Shown: positions 8,460 through 17,016 of the stretch, one piece after another
How positions within the stretch are numbered: the stretch's first letter is position 1
Layout of the letters: every line of letters starts with the position of its first letter
Assembly (NCBI GenBank): GCA_945862215.1
Contig: CAMAXY010000024.1
Span: 1 to 38,462 of the forward strand
Length of the DNA: 38,462 nucleotides
DNA from: Singulisphaera sp. GP187
Lineage (GTDB): Bacteria; Planctomycetota; Phycisphaerae; Phycisphaerales; SM1A02
Direction: 5' to 3'
Translations under genes and position numbers: made by a program
The notes under the pieces: generated by a model
What the model saw: the letters and a program-made list of their open reading frames with translations, nothing else
What the model was told of the DNA's origin: nothing
Database searches by the model: none

Positions 8460-9622
8460 GGAGACTTCTTTGTTGCTGGCGTTGTGGATGAAGCAGCAGG
8501 CGAAACCAAATCTGCAATCCACAACTGACTCGTTCGACCAGCGCCACGCTGGCTCGTCCACATCATTCGTTGACCATTCGAATCAAACACAGGCAAGACA
8601 TCCGCACCTTGCGCTTGCGTGATGCGCACTCGACGAGGCGATTCAGTTGCAGAACCAGTTGCCATCTCCACCGAAAAAATTTCATAATTCGAATGTCCAA
8701 CTTCGCTGGATGCATACACCAGTCGAGTTCCATCTGGATGCCAATATGGCGCCCAATTGACATGCTCATTTGCCGTCATTTGCCGTTCATTTGTGCTTCC
8801 AGCGATGGAGCCGTCTGGACCGCGAACAACATCGCTGACATAGACCTGCAGCAGACTGTCGCCCTTTCGGTCCGAGCGATAGCAGATATGTTTTTCGTCA
8901 GCTGAGAAGAATGGGCCACCGTCATATCCCGCAACTTGAACCAGTGGCGACACCACGCCAGTAGAGAGATTCTTGACAACGATGTCGCCTTGACCAGTTG
9001 CGAGAGTGCAATACAGAAGATTCTTTCCATCGCGAGTCGTTGTGCATTCTGCGGTGTATGCGGTGCCATCTCCAGCGATGACCTTGGGCTGCATCTTTCC
9101 CGAGGCAATATCGACGGCATCATCAAGATCGATTTCGATTACCCGCATCTCTGGTGGAAATTGCCATTTGTATCGACCCGTCGCTCGTTGATATCCGGGA
9201 GCATCATGCGATTGCGGAGCGACCAAAGTTGATCCACAAATGACAACATTGTTTCGTGATGCATCAAACCATCCACACGTATTTGCAGAATGCGGCGGAC
9301 TGATTCGGCGAACATTTGTCAGATTCGATTTACCTGCTGCATCGTGGCCAAGATCTGCGACATACATCGCATAGAAATCATCGGGCGTCTCTCCTGCCGC
9401 GGGTTGCTCCACCGCTTGAAAAACGATTCTCTGACCATCTGGTGAAAAATATGCTTCGCCAGCTTTCATGAAGCGCTCAGGAAATGTCAGTTGCGTCTGA
9501 CCCGTCAACTGCTCACGCTCCGCAGCGATCCAGAGCGAAGGATCCTCGGTCGCTGGCGGAACAGCCGCAGGCGTTTGAGCGAGAAAGAAAGATGTAAAAA
9601 CGGCGGCAGAGAGTTGGATCAT
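8456..9622 (-). CDS. Exported TolB-like beta-propeller (PD40/WD40-like) protein
   Basis: This 388-residue protein starts at ATG 9622 with a short signal peptide (MIQLSAAVFTSFFLAQTPAA). The body contains several PD40-type blades recognisable by the signature of an aromatic-Ser-x-Asp-Gly-Arg turn: YFSPDGQRIVF, CTTTRDGKNLLY, FFSADEKHICY, YWHPDGTRLVY, VFDSNGQRMMW. Such propellers occur in TolB and in S9-peptidase N-domains; no hydrolase domain is present here, so it is a stand-alone propeller, probably periplasmic. A typical role would be protein binding. It overlaps nadB by 4 nt (ATGA), and its start codon lies only 8 bp from the divergent pseudouridine synthase start. Confidence 0.82.
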   Translation of the reverse strand: MIQLSAAVFTSFFLAQTPAAVPPATEDPSLWIAAEREQLTGQTQLTFPERFMKAGEAYFSPDGQRIVFQAVEQPAAGETPDDFYAMYVADLGHDAAGKSNLTNVRRISPPHSANTCGWFDASRNNVVICGSTLVAPQSHDAPGYQRATGRYKWQFPPEMRVIEIDLDDAVDIASGKMQPKVIAGDGTAYTAECTTTRDGKNLLYCTLATGQGDIVVKNLSTGVVSPLVQVAGYDGGPFFSADEKHICYRSDRKGDSLLQVYVSDVVRGPDGSIAGSTNERQMTANEHVNWAPYWHPDGTRLVYASSEVGHSNYEIFSVEMATGSATESPRRVRITQAQGADVLPVFDSNGQRMMWTSQRGAGRTSQLWIADLVSPAASSTTPATKKSP

Positions 9623-9630
9623 TGGGGACA

Positions 9631-10296
9631 ATGGGTGAGATGGACGAAGGACCGAACATTCTAGGACGGGGGTATGAGATCGTACATCTCGATTCGCAGT
9701 TGATCGTGATCAATAAGTCGTGCGGCATCTTGTCTGTTCCCGGCATCGGCCCAGAAAAAGCGGATTGCATCGCGGTTCGTGTCGCCGCTGAATTCGCTGG
9801 CGCGCGCATCGTGCATCGACTTGATCGAGACACGAGTGGCTTGATGGTGATGGCGCGCGACGCAGAGACTCATAGAAAAGTTTCGATGCAATTCGAGGCT
9901 CGGACCGTGCGAAAGAGATACACCGCCTTGGTTGGCGGCCATCCAATTCACGACAACGGAAAAATTGATTTGCCGATTGCCAAAGATTTCGATCGATCAC
10001 CTCGGCAGAAAATCGATCCTATTCACGGACGACCGAGTGTCACTCTGTATGAAGTGGTCGAGCGAATCGAAACACCGATCTCTGCACGAGTGCATTTGCA
10101 TCCACAGACTGGGCGATCACACCAACTTCGACTTCATCTCTTGATGATCGGCCATGCAATTTTGGGAGATGATCTGTATGCAAGCGACGAAATTCGCGCG
10201 CTCTCGCCGCGGCTCTGCCTGCATGCAGATCAACTTGCGTTCACGAATCCTGCAACGGATGAGTTCTTGGCTTTCGAATCAGCCGCGCCATTCTGA
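9631..10296 (+). CDS. RluA-family pseudouridine synthase
   Basis: This enzyme converts specific uridines in rRNA and/or tRNA to pseudouridine. At 221 residues it matches RluA in length and lacks the N-terminal S4 domain of RluC and RluD. The catalytic motif HRLDRDTSG places the nucleophilic Asp at residue 65, close to Asp64 of E. coli RluA. RKRYTALVGG, HLHPQTGRSHQLRLHL and GDDLYA are further family landmarks. Starts at 9631 and 9640 are both possible; 9631 is preferred for the GGGG upstream. Its 3' end overlaps the 3' end of the squalene-hopene cyclase gene on the other strand by 67 bp, and its stop codon lies in the first copy of a 15-bp tandem repeat. RNA target not determinable. Confidence 0.9.
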   Translation: MGEMDEGPNILGRGYEIVHLDSQLIVINKSCGILSVPGIGPEKADCIAVRVAAEFAGARIVHRLDRDTSGLMVMARDAETHRKVSMQFEARTVRKRYTALVGGHPIHDNGKIDLPIAKDFDRSPRQKIDPIHGRPSVTLYEVVERIETPISARVHLHPQTGRSHQLRLHLLMIGHAILGDDLYASDEIRALSPRLCLHADQLAFTNPATDEFLAFESAAPF

Positions 10297-12326
10297 ATCG
10301 CACCACTCTGAATCGCACCGCTCTGAATGGTCCGCGCTTGTAAGAATCGACCGATTGCCATCAGCGGAAAATACAATCGATAGAGGTGGTATCGAAGATA
10401 AAAAACTTTTGGGAATCCAGTTCCCGTGAATTCAGTTTCACACCAAGATCCCGCAGGATCACCGTCGGGATTGCGTGCTTTGTCTGCCGCATCAACTGCG
10501 CTGAGTTGCGTCTCAGCCAACCATCCAAGCGCGCGTTCAAGACCTGCGTCGTGCGGTCCGAAGACTTCTTGCAGAATCATCGCGGCCCACGCAGTTTGTG
10601 ATGCTGTTGGCGGTCCCTTGCCTTTGAGATTTGCATCGATGTACGAATTCGCACTCTCGCCAAATGCACCGCTCTCTTGTTGAATCGAGTGAATCCATTC
10701 ACCAGCTTGCAGAATCCAAGGTTCGACTGGCGAGACTCCGCAGCGAATAGGACCAATGACGGATTGCCATGTGCCATAAATATAATTGACACCCCATCGG
10801 CCAAAGAAACATCCTTCAACTTCCTGTTTCGATTTGATGTACTGAATCGCTCTGTCTATTGCGGGATCGCCCACACGCATCCCATGCCATGAAAGACATT
10901 CAAGGACACGCCCAGTGATGTCTGGACACGAGGGATCTTGCATCGCGTTGTGATCCGCAAATGGAACGCATTCAAGAATTGGTCGATCACGGGTTCGATC
11001 AAATGCCGCCCATCCACCATCGTCGTTCTGCATCGCGAGAATCCATTTGATCCCTCGTACTGCAGCCGCTTTCGCTGCAGGTCCACCTGTGCGCAGTAAA
11101 GCCATCGCCACCATTGCAGTGTCATCGCAGTCGGGATACCAACCATTTTCATATTCGAAGTACCAACCTCCTGCAGGAGTGTTCCCAGGACAATTGTCCG
11201 CCCAATCTCCGTGAAAAACGCACTCTTTTCGGACAAGCCATGAAGCCGCGCGCGCAGCACAAGCATCATGCGCATCGAGTCCGCAATCGTTCATCGCATA
11301 GAGCGCAATGCCAGTGTCCCATACTGGTGAGAAACAAGGTTGAATTCGAATCATCGATCCATCTTCGATGAAGAATGCATCGAGATCTTTTTCTGCTCGC
11401 ACAACACGCGGATCGTCTCGTTGGATTCCAATCGCCTTCATCACGATCTGGATATAAACCATTGGAGGAAAAATTGCGCCAAGTCCACTTGTCGGTGCTG
11501 GACGATCTTGACTTGCGCGGCGCATGATCCACTTGAACGCATCAGCAATTGCAGCTTTGCGCCAGGGTGAACCACCAAATCGTTCCGCAACTTTCAGAGT
11601 GTGGTCAATCACCCCAAAGATCGCTCGCCAAATCACAGATCCATCACTGCGTCTATACAGTCGAGCGCGCTCATGCTGATCCAAGAAGAGTTCATCAATA
11701 CCTTGTGATGCTGGAATCTCCCGCGTCGGGCGCAGCACGCTGACGATTGCCAGCGGAAGAATCATCGTTCGACTCCATGCGCTGACTTTGCTCAAGTGAA
11801 AGAAACACCACTTTGGGAGCCAAATAACTTCTGGAGGAATCGTCGGCACTGCGGACCAGGGAATCTGCCCAAGCGCAGCGAGATAGAAATTGGAAAACGA
11901 ATTGCAGTGCTCTGCTCCACCCATGGAATGCACGCATTTTGCAGCACGAATCATGTGAGGTGCTGCCACATCGTCTCCCGCCAATTTGAGCGCAAAGTAT
12001 GCCTTGACGGTTCCCGAAAGATCCGCGGAAGACCCAGGATATTGCCCCCAACCTCCATCGGGTCTTTGCTGAGATCGAAGATACGCCGTGATCTTGCCAA
12101 GGATTTCTATGCCCGAGCGACCATCAGACATCGGCGCTGCTTCTTGTCCAAGCGCCCACTTCATCAGCAGATACTCGGATTGCAAAATGGAATCGCCCTC
12201 CAACTCGCCACAGAAGTGTCCGTCATTTTTCTGAAGCGAGACAAGAGCGGCCAACGCTTCGCGCTCGGTTGTGCGAAGTTTCGACTCAAGTGAAACTGAA
12301 TGATCCCGCAAACGAATGCCCATCAC
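10230..12326 (-). CDS. shc: Squalene-hopene cyclase
   Basis: This enzyme cyclises squalene to hopene/diplopterol, the core of hopanoid membrane lipids, as a monotopic membrane protein. The 698-residue product has the acid motif DCDDTA (Asp399-Asp402; family DxDDTA) that protonates squalene, the CFSPVWDTGIAL segment, and several QW motifs such as QRPDGGWGQ, QNDDGGWAAF and QQESGAFGE. The early region SLQKNDGHFCGELEGD is also typical. It begins directly after the stop of the Gfo/Idh gene; GGAGG lies 8 nt before GTG 12326 and 11 nt before ATG 12323, so either can be the start. Oddity: the C-terminus carries an extension with three IQSGA/IQNGA units that runs antisense into the pseudouridine synthase gene. 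Confidence 0.96.
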   Translation of the reverse strand: MMGIRLRDHSVSLESKLRTTEREALAALVSLQKNDGHFCGELEGDSILQSEYLLMKWALGQEAAPMSDGRSGIEILGKITAYLRSQQRPDGGWGQYPGSSADLSGTVKAYFALKLAGDDVAAPHMIRAAKCVHSMGGAEHCNSFSNFYLAALGQIPWSAVPTIPPEVIWLPKWCFFHLSKVSAWSRTMILPLAIVSVLRPTREIPASQGIDELFLDQHERARLYRRSDGSVIWRAIFGVIDHTLKVAERFGGSPWRKAAIADAFKWIMRRASQDRPAPTSGLGAIFPPMVYIQIVMKAIGIQRDDPRVVRAEKDLDAFFIEDGSMIRIQPCFSPVWDTGIALYAMNDCGLDAHDACAARAASWLVRKECVFHGDWADNCPGNTPAGGWYFEYENGWYPDCDDTAMVAMALLRTGGPAAKAAAVRGIKWILAMQNDDGGWAAFDRTRDRPILECVPFADHNAMQDPSCPDITGRVLECLSWHGMRVGDPAIDRAIQYIKSKQEVEGCFFGRWGVNYIYGTWQSVIGPIRCGVSPVEPWILQAGEWIHSIQQESGAFGESANSYIDANLKGKGPPTASQTAWAAMILQEVFGPHDAGLERALGWLAETQLSAVDAADKARNPDGDPAGSWCETEFTGTGFPKVFYLRYHLYRLYFPLMAIGRFLQARTIQSGAIQSGAIQNGAADSKAKNSSVAGFVNAS
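10290..10334. repeat. 15-bp tandem repeat, three copies, spanning rluA-type stop codon
   Basis: Units at 10290-10304, 10305-10319 and 10320-10334 (ATTCTGAATCGCACC type) are nearly identical; the third has diverged at its 3' end. The first contains the TGA of the plus-strand pseudouridine synthase. On the minus strand the repeat encodes the IQSGA units of the cyclase tail. Confidence 0.88.
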
Positions 12327-13601
12327 TCAATCAACCTCCGACACTGCGATTGGTCGACGACGGCGTGCGCTTCGGATCACAGCTTCGAGCACGCACTGTG
12401 TCTTCCATGCATCTTCGAAATCTGGAAGTGGAATTTCCGCAGGCTGACCTCCTAGCACACGCACGATGTCTGCCGCTTGACTGACAAATCCGTGCTCATA
12501 TCCCACGAGATGCCCCGCCGGCCAATAGTGTTTGATATACGGATGCACACTTTCAGTGCAAAGAATTTTCGTCCAGCCCTTCACGGCATCTGAGCGCGTG
12601 TCGTCCCAGAATTCCAACTCGTTCATCCGTTCGAAGTTGAATCGAATCGAGCCTTTTTCACCGTTGATTTCAATGCAATTTTGATTCTTATTCCCCGTCG
12701 CGAGGCGCGTCGCCTCGAAGGATGCAGTTGCTCCACCACTCATGCGAGCCAGAAAGAGCACGCAGTCATCGACTGTGGATTTGCCCATCTTTTTCGATTG
12801 CTTTCGACTGCTTCGACTTGCAGTGTCATCGTGACCACTCAGCGCAGCTTCCGAATCGACAACGAGCAATCGCTCTTTGATGAAAGTCTCTTCGATTGCA
12901 CCAACGACTTGCGTGACTTCTTCGCCAGTGATGAAACGCGCCATATCAATAATGTGCGCATTCAAATCTCCGTGTGCGCCAGAGCCCGCCTGCGATGCTT
13001 GGAAACGCCAGACCAATGGTGTTGCTGGTCCGCCCCAATCTTGCAAATAGGCAGCACGAATGTGAAAGATGCGACCAATGCAACCTTCCTTCACAAGTCG
13101 ATACGCCAAACCAACAGCAGGTGCGCGTCGATAGTTGAACCATACAAATGTCTTGACTCCGCGCTTGGCAGCCTTGCGCGCAGCGTTGCGCATTTCGCGC
13201 GCGTCCGCCAGTGTTCCCGCCAACGGTTTCTCGCAAGCGACATGACGACCAGCTTCAAGCGCTGCGATCGCCATCTCTTTATGGACATCATTTGGCGTTG
13301 CGATATCAACCAACTGGACGGTTGGATTCGTCAGTGTCTCATGCCAATCAATGGTCGACGCCTTCCATCCCCATTTCCGAGCGAATTCATGGGTTTCAGC
13401 GGCATCACGCCCTGCTGCCCAATTCCGATGAACTTGCAGAGGCAAATCGAAGAACTTCGGTGCATTCGCCCACGCAATCGAATGGGCGCGCCCCATGAAT
13501 TTCGTTCCAAGGAGTGCCAATCCAAGTGATCCAGACAAGTCTGCCGTCGATGCTCGTGGTTGTTGCTTTGATGTTGGCTTGCGCGTGCGAACTTTTGCCA
13601 T
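12327..13601 (-). CDS. Gfo/Idh/MocA family oxidoreductase
   Basis: This 424-residue protein belongs to the NAD(P)-dependent sugar/cyclitol dehydrogenase family. After a basic, Ser/Thr-rich lead of about 22 residues comes the dinucleotide-binding strand LGLALLGTKFMGRAHS. VDIATPNDVHKEMAIAAL and the signature VACEKPLA, with its catalytic Lys, follow. The C-terminal Gfo/Idh domain has GDLNAHIIDMARFI, matching the conserved His and Asp region near the active site. A Ser/Lys-rich insert (TASRSSRKQSKKMGK) interrupts the C-terminal domain. Start ATG 13601 is preceded by AGGA. Substrate cannot be told from sequence. It sits directly upstream of shc with the cyclase Shine-Dalgarno inside its last codons, so the two are co-expressed. 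Confidence 0.9.
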   Translation of the reverse strand: MAKVRTRKPTSKQQPRASTADLSGSLGLALLGTKFMGRAHSIAWANAPKFFDLPLQVHRNWAAGRDAAETHEFARKWGWKASTIDWHETLTNPTVQLVDIATPNDVHKEMAIAALEAGRHVACEKPLAGTLADAREMRNAARKAAKRGVKTFVWFNYRRAPAVGLAYRLVKEGCIGRIFHIRAAYLQDWGGPATPLVWRFQASQAGSGAHGDLNAHIIDMARFITGEEVTQVVGAIEETFIKERLLVVDSEAALSGHDDTASRSSRKQSKKMGKSTVDDCVLFLARMSGGATASFEATRLATGNKNQNCIEINGEKGSIRFNFERMNELEFWDDTRSDAVKGWTKILCTESVHPYIKHYWPAGHLVGYEHGFVSQAADIVRVLGGQPAEIPLPDFEDAWKTQCVLEAVIRSARRRRPIAVSEVD

Positions 13602-13637
13602 CTTCGTATCCTAACAATCACAAGGACTTTCACAATT

Positions 13638-14786
13638 ATGAAAACAAACCAAATAATCGATCAAACTCTTTCGCAGCGCATGGAATCACTCGAGGCACGC
13701 ATCGCAGAATTGCAACATGCCTCTGTCAATGCTCGCCGATGGAAAACTCTTGGCCTCTCTGCGAGTGTTGCATTGATCGCGCTTGCTGGAGTTGCTGCGA
13801 CTCAGTCATCACAAACAGCAGATGTCATTCGCGCACGACGCTTTGAAGTCGTCGATCAGAATGACAAGATTGTTCTTCTTGCTGGCATTGGACAGAATGG
13901 CGGGCAGATTGATGTCTGGAGCAACGGCGGAACAAATGTCTTGCGATTCGGCGCAAACAATGATGGCGGCGATCTTGCGATTTGGAATAACGCTGGCAGC
14001 GGCGTTGCGAGCCTGTACGCATCATCGCAAGGTGGACGCATCGAAGCACTCATGCCCGATGGAAGTGGTTCTGCTGTATTGCATGCAGAAACGAGTGGCC
14101 CCGGACTTGCGATCATTGATGGCCAAGGTCATCCCCGAATCGTTGCCGCGATGGCGGGCACATCGACTGGCATCAACATTCGTAGTGCAGCAGGTGAAGA
14201 ACTTGCCGCGATGGGCGCAGTCGATGGTGAAGGCGGAATTCTGCGAGTCGCACAAAATAATGGAACACTTGCTGCGCAAATGGTTGCCTTCCAAAGCGGA
14301 GGTTCCGTCGGTTGTGCAAATCGCAATGGATCACGCTCCGCAGTTCTCGAATCCGCACAAAACGATACGGGTGGAGTGATGAAACTTTTCGGGCAAGAAG
14401 GGAATGAAGCACTGTCCGCAGTGGCGCAATCCGAATCTGGCGCACGATTTTCGTTGTTCGGACCACAGCAACAAGCAGTGACCGTTCTCGAAGCAGGAAT
14501 GAATGGGATGGGAATGATTTCATTTCTGCAAGGAACAACGCGAGTTGCAGGATTGGGAGCGTCGACCAATGGCGGATTGTTGAATCTTGCCAAGACAGAT
14601 GGAAAAGCCGTGATCGTTGCAGGTGCAGCGAGCGATGCAGATGGTGGCGCAATCAGCGTTCGAAGCGGATCGGGATCACAACTTGTTCGAGTTGGAGTAG
14701 ACCGAATCGGTGCGGGCGAAGTGGCCGTCTATGACGGACCAGGAACACGCAAGCGCGTCTTGAGCGCGATCGCTTCTGCACCGTAA
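13638..14786 (+). CDS. Membrane-anchored protein with about thirteen 24-residue repeats
   Basis: This 382-residue protein starts with a short coiled-coil-like segment (SQRMESLEARIAELQHA) and a single transmembrane helix at about residues 38-55. The rest, from ARRFEVVDQNDKIVLLAG on, is built of roughly thirteen repeats of about 24 residues. Each follows the pattern G-G-x-h-x-h-x-N/D-x-x-G-x-x-h-h-x-h-x-A, where h is hydrophobic; examples are GQIDVWSNGGTNVLRFGANN and GDLAIWNNAGSGVASLYASS. The alternation suggests a beta-solenoid in the periplasm. Openings like ARRFEVVDxxDK occur in repeat proteins of other bacteria, but function is not known. It diverges from the Gfo/Idh gene (36 bp apart), and its stop abuts the stop of the next minus-strand gene. 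Confidence 0.82.
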   Translation: MKTNQIIDQTLSQRMESLEARIAELQHASVNARRWKTLGLSASVALIALAGVAATQSSQTADVIRARRFEVVDQNDKIVLLAGIGQNGGQIDVWSNGGTNVLRFGANNDGGDLAIWNNAGSGVASLYASSQGGRIEALMPDGSGSAVLHAETSGPGLAIIDGQGHPRIVAAMAGTSTGINIRSAAGEELAAMGAVDGEGGILRVAQNNGTLAAQMVAFQSGGSVGCANRNGSRSAVLESAQNDTGGVMKLFGQEGNEALSAVAQSESGARFSLFGPQQQAVTVLEAGMNGMGMISFLQGTTRVAGLGASTNGGLLNLAKTDGKAVIVAGAASDADGGAISVRSGSGSQLVRVGVDRIGAGEVAVYDGPGTRKRVLSAIASAP

Positions 14787-15221
14787 TCAAGTTGACGCCG
14801 AAGCGGATGCCGAAACGAATGAGGTTCCGCTTTCGACATAGAAATTGAGAAGTTCGCCAGTTGAAAAATCTGCGGCGGCTTGACCTGCAGGAACCGTGAT
14901 CCACATTGGAATCACGACATGCGCAAGAATTTTATTGTTCACAGTATCAGTCGCTAGCACGCGACCTTGAACGCTGCGCGGATGACCGTTCACTGGTTCG
15001 ATATAGACGCCGCCGCCAGTTGCCCTGTTCATCTTCAGTGCACGAGCGTGCACAACACCATTGATATGGCGACCGATCCGACTGGACAACATTGATCTTG
15101 CAGCAGGATTCGTATCGACAAGGTCGAGCGAATAGTTTGTTCTAGGAATCGTGATGGTCATCCGGCCTTCGGTGAGTGATTCAAGAACGACGCGTGCGGT
15201 ATCGGTTTCAGTGTGTTGCAT
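14787..15221 (-). CDS. Small conserved-looking protein of unknown function
   Basis: This 144-residue protein was not recognised. It has no signal peptide or membrane segment. The middle (TITIPRTNYSLDLVDTNPAA, VYIEPVNGHPRSVQGRVLAT, KILAHVVIPMWITVP) is rich in beta strands. That and the run GGGVYIEPVNGHPRSVQG suggest a compact barrel-like fold, which is inference only. The C-terminus is a low-complexity Ser/Ala tail (SASASAST). The start at 15221 has no clear Shine-Dalgarno. Its stop TGA directly abuts the TAA of the repeat protein on the other strand. Confidence 0.65.
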   Translation of the reverse strand: MQHTETDTARVVLESLTEGRMTITIPRTNYSLDLVDTNPAARSMLSSRIGRHINGVVHARALKMNRATGGGVYIEPVNGHPRSVQGRVLATDTVNNKILAHVVIPMWITVPAGQAAADFSTGELLNFYVESGTSFVSASASAST

Positions 15222-15355
15222 TGCGTCTCAAGAATAGCAAGCCAGAAGAGTGGTGACACGCGCAAATCTTGGGGTCGGACAAACCGTGTAAACCATCCGT
15301 CTCGACCAAATTCCGTCTCGGTTCGTCTCTCGGTCACGCATGCAACAAGCGCGAA

Positions 15356-16753
15356 CTAGTGATCGACTCGTTTGCCCAAGATCGGCGTCAATGCTGCAAC
15401 TTGCTTGTCCACGGTTACGCGATCTCGCGATTCGAGATTCAACCGCAACAATGGTTCCGTGTTGCTGAGCCGCACATTGCACCACCACTCCCCTGCATCA
15501 AGGCTCAATCCATCCAACTCTGTAAATTTTCCAGTCGGATATGCGGCGCGCAATGCGGCAAGCGCACCCAACTTGTCCTCGTTCTGAAAATTAATTTCGC
15601 CCGATTGCTGATACCGCTGAAATGGCGCGATGATCTTTGAGAGCGGCATCTTCTTCGCAGCAAGCAAACTTGCGACGGCGAGGAATGCGCGAATGCCACT
15701 GTCGGCGTTAAACATATCTGCGAAATAAAAGTGTCCAGAGAGTTCTCCCCCAATCGGCGCACGAGTCTCCGCCAATCGCGCCTTCATAAAGACGTGGCCG
15801 ACTCGACTTTCGATCGGCACTCCACCAGCTTCGGTGATTGCTTCTCGAACACTGCGCGACGAACGAAGGTCATAAACCACCGCAGCGCCTGGCGCAGATT
15901 TGAGCGCTTCTCCAGCAAGAGCAGCAAGCAAAAGATCACAACCGATCGGCGTGCCGCGTTCATCGACGATCACGCAACGATCTGCGTCGCCGTCGAAGCA
16001 CACACCAAAGTCCATCTTTCCTGCGATGACCGCAGCGCGAACCGAGGCAAGATTTGCCTCGACGAGTGGATTGGGTTCGTGCACGAATTCGCCAGAACTA
16101 TTGTCGAAATTGATCGCTTGAATCTCGAAGCCCGCAACTCCATCAAGCACTTTGGGCGCCATCGTTCCAGCCATTCCGTTGCTTGCATCAATCGCAACGC
16201 GCAATCGACACGAACCATCCAGTACAGATGGATGCAACAAACGCAAAAGATGATCCCGATATGCTTTCCACAGATCGACTTGTTCTTCTCGACCAGCGCG
16301 ACGCTCAACATTTCCTTCTTCGCATTCCTTGGCATATTTGCGAATCACTTCCAATCCGCTGCCAGTACCAACAGGTTTCGCATGAATTCGACTGACCTTG
16401 AATCCGTTGTATTGCGCTGGATTGTGACTCGCCGTCACTTCAACCCCACCAGCACAATTGAAATGATTGATTGCGAAATATGTCATCGGCGTGTCGACCA
16501 TTCCAACATCGATTACATGCGCGCCGAAATCTTGAATGCCACGCTTGAGTGCGTTCGCCAATGACGGCGAACTCTTGCGCATGTCACGACCAACAACGAT
16601 GTGACGAATCTTTGGATGATCAACACCATCTTTTGTTGCACGCTCGGTCAACCACCGCGCACATCCATAACCAATCTTCCACGCAAGCGCCTCATTGAGA
16701 GGAGATGGATATGTCGCCCGCACGTCATACGCTTTAAAAACCTTGTCAAGCAT
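15356..16753 (-). CDS. manB: Phosphomannomutase/phosphoglucomutase
   Basis: This enzyme of the alpha-D-phosphohexomutase family moves phosphate between C1 and C6 of mannose or glucose phosphate. It feeds GDP-mannose and other nucleotide sugars for envelope polysaccharide. The 465-residue protein begins FKAYDVRATYP, typical of bacterial PMM/PGM. It carries the phosphoserine loop TASHNP (Ser109), the metal site DGDADR (254-259), the sugar-binding loop GGELSGH and the phosphate-binding loop SNTEPLLRLN. All four active-site motifs are intact. Whether mannose or glucose phosphate is preferred cannot be told, and glucosamine mutase is less likely given the SNTEP form. It is a single-gene unit, divergent from rpsB. 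Confidence 0.92.
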   Translation of the reverse strand: MLDKVFKAYDVRATYPSPLNEALAWKIGYGCARWLTERATKDGVDHPKIRHIVVGRDMRKSSPSLANALKRGIQDFGAHVIDVGMVDTPMTYFAINHFNCAGGVEVTASHNPAQYNGFKVSRIHAKPVGTGSGLEVIRKYAKECEEGNVERRAGREEQVDLWKAYRDHLLRLLHPSVLDGSCRLRVAIDASNGMAGTMAPKVLDGVAGFEIQAINFDNSSGEFVHEPNPLVEANLASVRAAVIAGKMDFGVCFDGDADRCVIVDERGTPIGCDLLLAALAGEALKSAPGAAVVYDLRSSRSVREAITEAGGVPIESRVGHVFMKARLAETRAPIGGELSGHFYFADMFNADSGIRAFLAVASLLAAKKMPLSKIIAPFQRYQQSGEINFQNEDKLGALAALRAAYPTGKFTELDGLSLDAGEWWCNVRLSNTEPLLRLNLESRDRVTVDKQVAALTPILGKRVDH

Positions 16754-16769
16754 GGGGGCGGATAATAGG

Positions 16770-16798
16770 TTGCAGAGAGAAGTCGGTCGTGATACATT
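16770..16798 (+). promoter_or_regulatory. Candidate sigma-70-type promoter for rpsB-tsf
   Basis: TTGCAG (16770-16775) and TACATT (16793-16798) are separated by 17 bp. Each matches four of six consensus bases. They lie in the 263-bp space between the divergent phosphomannomutase and rpsB starts, leaving a leader of about 210 nt before rpsB. No conserved leader structure was recognised in that space. Confidence 0.35.
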
Positions 16799-17016
16799 GA
16801 CGCTCCGCTATTTCTCTCGAATTTGTGTTCGCAGGAGATGGCAAAGGTCCTAGGCTTCGGTGAGTTTGGGACCTCATTCGTTTCTCCCCCCGCAAAAGCG
16901 CCCTATCGAGCGTGCTGCGCCGCAAGGCTCCACCGGCTGAACGTTCGGGTGTCGCTGCTTCCAGTCATGCTCATATCGAGCCAGCCTTGGAAGTGTTTTC
17001 GAAAAAGGAATCTCAC

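Noticed and set aside
8767..8786. CATTTGCCGT duplication inside the propeller gene
   Set aside because: A 10-bp duplication would shift the frame, yet the blade pattern continues normally. More likely chance similarity of MTANE-type codons.
16912..17016. N-terminal extension of rpsB
   Set aside because: S2 proteins begin at the segment coded from 17017, where AAGGA is correctly spaced. The extension is not conserved-looking.
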